Assembly (NCBI GenBank): GCA_023213395.1
Contig: CM041465.1
Coordinates: 32,681,741-32,745,740 of the forward strand
Direction: 5' to 3'
DNA from: Cycas panzhihuaensis
Taxonomy: Eukaryota; Cycadophyta
Length of the DNA stretch: 64,000 nt
This document shows positions 60,493-64,000 of this stretch, piece after piece (within the stretch, counting starts at the first letter, position 1; each line of letters begins with the position of its first letter). The translations under genes were made by a program, and so were the position numbers. The notes under the pieces are model-generated. The model did not search any database. It saw only the letters and a list, made by a program, of their open reading frames with translations, and was not told where the DNA came from.

Positions 60493-60856
60493 ATGCTAAG
60501 GAAGAAGTAATAAAAAATTGAATAGGATTTAGATATAAAAATAATAAGCATACAATAGGGAAACTACAAATGTACCTAGTGCAATAGAAAGGTCTTCCAT
60601 AGGCAAACAATGCATGGATCACAGAAGAAGAACTAAAGCAATTAAATCCTAACAAACAATAAGAACTTCATTATAATAACCGATAAGGGTAAACTTCTTT
60701 TTAACTTAGGGAGGATGATGTGGGAGCATCTAGACCTTCATCGTAATTTAATTCGCTTTTCACTTTTTAGTCCTTCTTTCTCCAAATTTTAAGGTCTACT
60801 AATTGGACTATAACTTTTTACTTAGTGGTTAGAATTTAGTCATTTTTGTATTGACT
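60493..60856 (+). repeat. Element G end: polypurine tract and truncated 3' LTR
   Basis: After the pol end, AACTTAGGGAGGATGA (about 60703-60718) is the purine tract. TGTGGGAGCATCTAGACC starts the 3' LTR at 60719. Collinearity with the 5' LTR (51743 onwards) ends at about 60856, where element H is inserted. Confidence 0.8.
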
Positions 60857-61230
60857 TGTTAGTACTAAATCTAATGTTATCTTAAGATTATTTGTTTTAT
60901 TACAAAAGTTTGTTGATTTAGATAGTTGGCCAAATCACTGAACTCTTCTCCCATTTATTCTAAAATCTTTCGTACAATGCCTGGCTATGAGATTTGGGAG
61001 GCAATATGTTCGTATGTAGGTAGGTCAGAATGAGAGGGAGGATGAGATCCTCAACCTGATCAAATATAGTCTCATTATTATTATAATAATATTATTATTT
61101 ATGAGGTGGTTTTTTATCCCCTAAAGGGGTTTTCCACCTACCAGATCTGGTGTATATTCTTGTGGATTTGAATGGTTTCTACATTTATTTTTCTTTTTGT
61201 TTATACCCTCTCTCCATCATGGTATTAGAG
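60857..61230 (+). repeat. Element H 5' LTR and primer-binding site
   Basis: A 363-bp LTR (60857-61219), TGTTAGTACTAAATC ... CTCTCCATCA, followed by TGGTATTAGAG (61220-61230), one C-to-T change from the usual primer site. It contains the palindromic ATCCCCTAAAGGGG and GGTTTTCCACC, a phrase common in plant copia LTRs. Its partner LTR lies beyond the window. Confidence 0.78.
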
Positions 61231-62885
61231 TAAGTTCTACCAGTGCCTGTAAAGTAGAAGATGTCTTATGATCCTCATGAAGATGAAAAGTGTCTCATTA
61301 GAGCCATAGCACTGCTCTCTAACCACATCAAACTAACATTCTAATATATTCTCAGAATGATGATTTTGATCCTGAAGAACTCCTACCAATATACTGTCAC
61401 ATAAGCTGCTCCAGAAAGAAAGAGATGGAAGACTGTAAGAAGTTTTTCAAATAATCATAAACCTGCTACTGCTGAAGTTATCATCTTAAGCTCCTTCAAG
61501 CCCATGCCCATGCCATCACTCTGCTGTTTATGCTACTACGTCAATGAAGAAGAAGCTAAAGTACATACTCGAGAGGGTGCCAACGGTCCAACTACGACTC
61601 ACCATTGTTCAAACATCTTATTAACAAAGGCTAAGAAGGAGAAGGCAACATCATATTGAAATGCCATTATGGAGATGGTCACAGACTTACAGGGGATTCA
61701 AACCTTTGAAGTGCTATTGTCACTGAGAGACGCCTTGCGAAGACAGAAGAAACTCCATTGAAAGATGCCATCACAAATTGAGAAATTCCAAAGGTGACGC
61801 CACTGGAATCCTCACGCTCATATTGAGTCACGTTAAGGAAATAAGACGAGTAGCCTGATAAAATATACTGATAAAGGAAAGATACTCCTACCACTAGTCG
61901 ATCTGATCACTCAAACAGAGTAGAGAAATATCAAATAAAGACTGGCGCCGCCTCTGTCTGCCCTCCATAGTAAAACTTGATTAGGGTTTAAACAAAAAAT
62001 CAAACACAAATGAACAAATGCAAATTTGCTTTAATATTTATTTTTTCCTTTTTTTTAGGTTTGTTTTTAATTAAAGTGAATTTAATAATTGATTCAGGTC
62101 CGTCCCACCTACTCTAGGCCGCCCCCCTCTCGGTCACATCATTCTAATATGACCATGACCCTATTATGAAAAGGGTTTAAAATTTTAATTTCTTATTTAT
62201 TATTATTTATTAATTTATTTATTAAGCAAAATAGGGGTACCTATGATTTTTTCCCTATAACTTCCTTATACAGAGTCAAAATCTAATTCTGGAAGAAACG
62301 TCAAATTCCTGACTCAGACACAAACATTTTGACTAGCCTTTCAAGCTTTTTGGATGCCATTCTAATTAGAAAGTCCTTGGTTTAATTCAAATCTTTATTC
62401 TCGCTATGGTAAGTTTAGGTACGTGCCTCTAACCCATAATTCTCTTCACATTCTTGCTTTAATTTAATATATAATTAATTATTTTTCAAATTTATCAAGT
62501 AACTACATTATTTACTTGTGTATTTTAATAAATTCATGAAGTTTATTAGATTATTATTTCACTATTTTTTGATGATGTAAATATTTAAATATTTCATTTA
62601 ATTTATGATTTATTTTAAGTCACTAATATGCAACAATCATATACTTGATTATTTTTTCACAAATATTTGATTAAAAATCCTATATTTATTGAATAATAAT
62701 TACTAAACTTTTAATATTAATGAAATTATTTTCTTTCAATGGCAAAGTAACTAATGATCTCTTTAATATTCAGTGTTAATAAATGAATTTGTCTTTGTGA
62801 TCTAGTCACCCTTCACCTATTGTTAAAGGTTAATGACCTCTTTACTTTTCCTCTAAGAAAGATCTCTAATCATTATTTTTTCTCA
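61231..62885 (+). other. Element H leader, with a GC-richer block of unknown origin
   Basis: Lies between the primer site and gag. 61380-61980 is visibly richer in G and C than other leaders here and has short open frames on both strands (for example 61894-61679 on the minus strand, 71 codons), none recognised. From 61990 the sequence returns to AT-rich with homopolymer runs. It may hold a captured fragment of host sequence, but no gene could be identified. Confidence 0.4.
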
Positions 62886-62887
62886 AT

Positions 62888-64000
62888 ATGGCACTTATGT
62901 TGGGAACAATCTCCTGTGTACTAATTCCAATATTAATTGACTTTAATTATGCTAACTAAAAAAATAGAATATCCCATCAGCTTAAATAATAAAAGATATG
63001 GCAATATGTCACAAGTGAGTTCCCAAAATCTAAAGATGAAATATCATAAGCTTATATGGTCTATCTAATGAACTGTGATGGAGCCCTAGGTACCATCCTA
63101 TCCTCCTTCTCCCCAAACATCAGTAGGTAGTTCTTTAAAATAGATGATCTAGCCACTGTCTAAAAAACTCTTAATGAAAATTATGATAGGGTTGATACAC
63201 AATAATTAGCTATGTTAGAATAATAAATGTATGATTTAAATTATAAAGATTTTTCTAAAGTCAAAGATTTCTTATCTAAACTTCAACTCATTAACAAAGA
63301 CCTAGAGAATTGTATCAAATCTTCTACAAAAGTAGGTGACAAAGAAGTTAGTATAATGCATGCAAAAGATGATGATACACTTGTTTGTCTTGCAATTAAT
63401 AAATTACTAAAATAGTTTAATCTCTTCAAAATTGCTTGTCAACAAGTAGGACATCCACCAATTACTTTTAATCAATTAGTGAATCAACTTATTGAACATC
63501 AAAACATGTTGATTCAGACTGGAAAATTAAAAGATCCTTCACAGGTCATTTTTTCCAGGTCACAATCATTTACTAAATCTAAACATCAAAATAACTATCA
63601 AAACAGTCATCATCATCATCCCAAATTCCAAAGACCTCATAAAGGTTCATCTACTCAAAATAATTCTAATCATAACACCAAGTATTTTGGATTTCCTAAA
63701 TCTCATAATACCTCTAAACAATCAATTCTAAAAAGGAATACCACCAATAGTAATTCTAATCAGAACATCAATCATGTTTACTATCATAAAAAGGATCACA
63801 CCATTGATATATATAGGAACCGAATTATCTCTGAAGCCTAGAAAGCTTCTAAAGGGATCCAATCTTGATCTAATAATCCTCATCACTCTCTAACTGATTC
63901 TACAATAGCTTTTTCAGCACCAACCACTCAACTACCCTTGTGGATTCTTGATTGAGGTGCTTCCTATCATATGACTGGACACCTAGAATATCTCAATCCA
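62888..64000 (+). pseudogene. Ty1/copia element H gag and protease start, cut by the window edge
   Basis: Plus strand. The gag includes TLNENYDRVDTQ, then 63227-63415 MYDLNYKDFSKVKDFLSKLQ and an IMHAKDDDTLVCLAI stretch. 63479-63841 gives IEHQNMLIQTG followed by a basic Asn/Gln/His-rich linker. A decayed zinc knuckle follows at about 63777 (VYYHKKDHTIDIYRN), with Cys positions changed to Tyr or lost. The protease starts near 63940 with WILD*GASYHMTG, a stop in place of the Ser of the catalytic DSG. The rest of pol is outside the window. Confidence 0.86.

Overview
The window looks like a stretch of a large, repeat-rich seed-plant nuclear genome, most plausibly a gymnosperm. It is strongly AT-rich and poor in CpG. 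Almost all of it is nested, decayed LTR retrotransposons (Ty1/copia and Ty3/gypsy), with one short host-gene segment whose introns are canonical GT-AG. The species cannot be named from sequence alone. Heavy C-to-T decay, including at CAA codons, recalls the low-GC genomes reported in Gnetales, but that is only a guess. There is nothing bacterial here: no operons, CRISPR, rRNA or tRNA was seen.

Layout. 1-5742: minus-strand copia element A (reverse transcriptase start, integrase, protease, gag, leader, 5' LTR). 5743-6219: start of an older minus-strand element B. 7465-17268: minus-strand element L, split by plus-strand element F1, which is itself split by the small plus-strand element K (10124-13476, TSD ATGAA). 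K is non-autonomous and holds one unbroken gag-like frame. 17365-35428: minus-strand copia element C with matching 276/277-bp LTRs, split by a complete copia element D (19161-24175, TSD CTCAA) and a complete gypsy element M (28151-34887, TSD CAAAA). 35429-36860: an F-like fragment. 37485-38421: the last three exons of a plant FAD-dependent monooxygenase. 38965-44325: a complete minus-strand copia element E (TSD TTTTT). 46457-47125: a solo LTR of the E family (TSD ATAAC). 47131-50705: a Tat/Athila-like gypsy integrase fragment with its downstream spacer. 50716-51742: a partial F-like element J. 51743-60856: plus-strand gypsy element G, whose integrase core is replaced by F-family element F3. 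60857-64000: the start of plus-strand copia element H, which runs out of the window.

How the parts relate. Insertions can be ordered by nesting: K is younger than F1, F1 younger than L; D and M are younger than C; A is younger than B; F3 and H are younger than G. The autonomous-type elements (A, C, D, E, G, H, M) carry gag, protease, integrase and/or RT-RNase H blocks, all interrupted by stop codons. K, L and the F family appear to lack pol in the visible copies and would have needed enzymes from autonomous relatives. The strongest unusual points are the intact acidic gag-like frame in K, the C-to-T stop-codon decay of M with no net frameshift, GC-rich islands inside AT-rich LTRs, PPT-LTR-PBS arrangements in the F family, and a monooxygenase gene whose first half is absent from the nearby upstream sequence.
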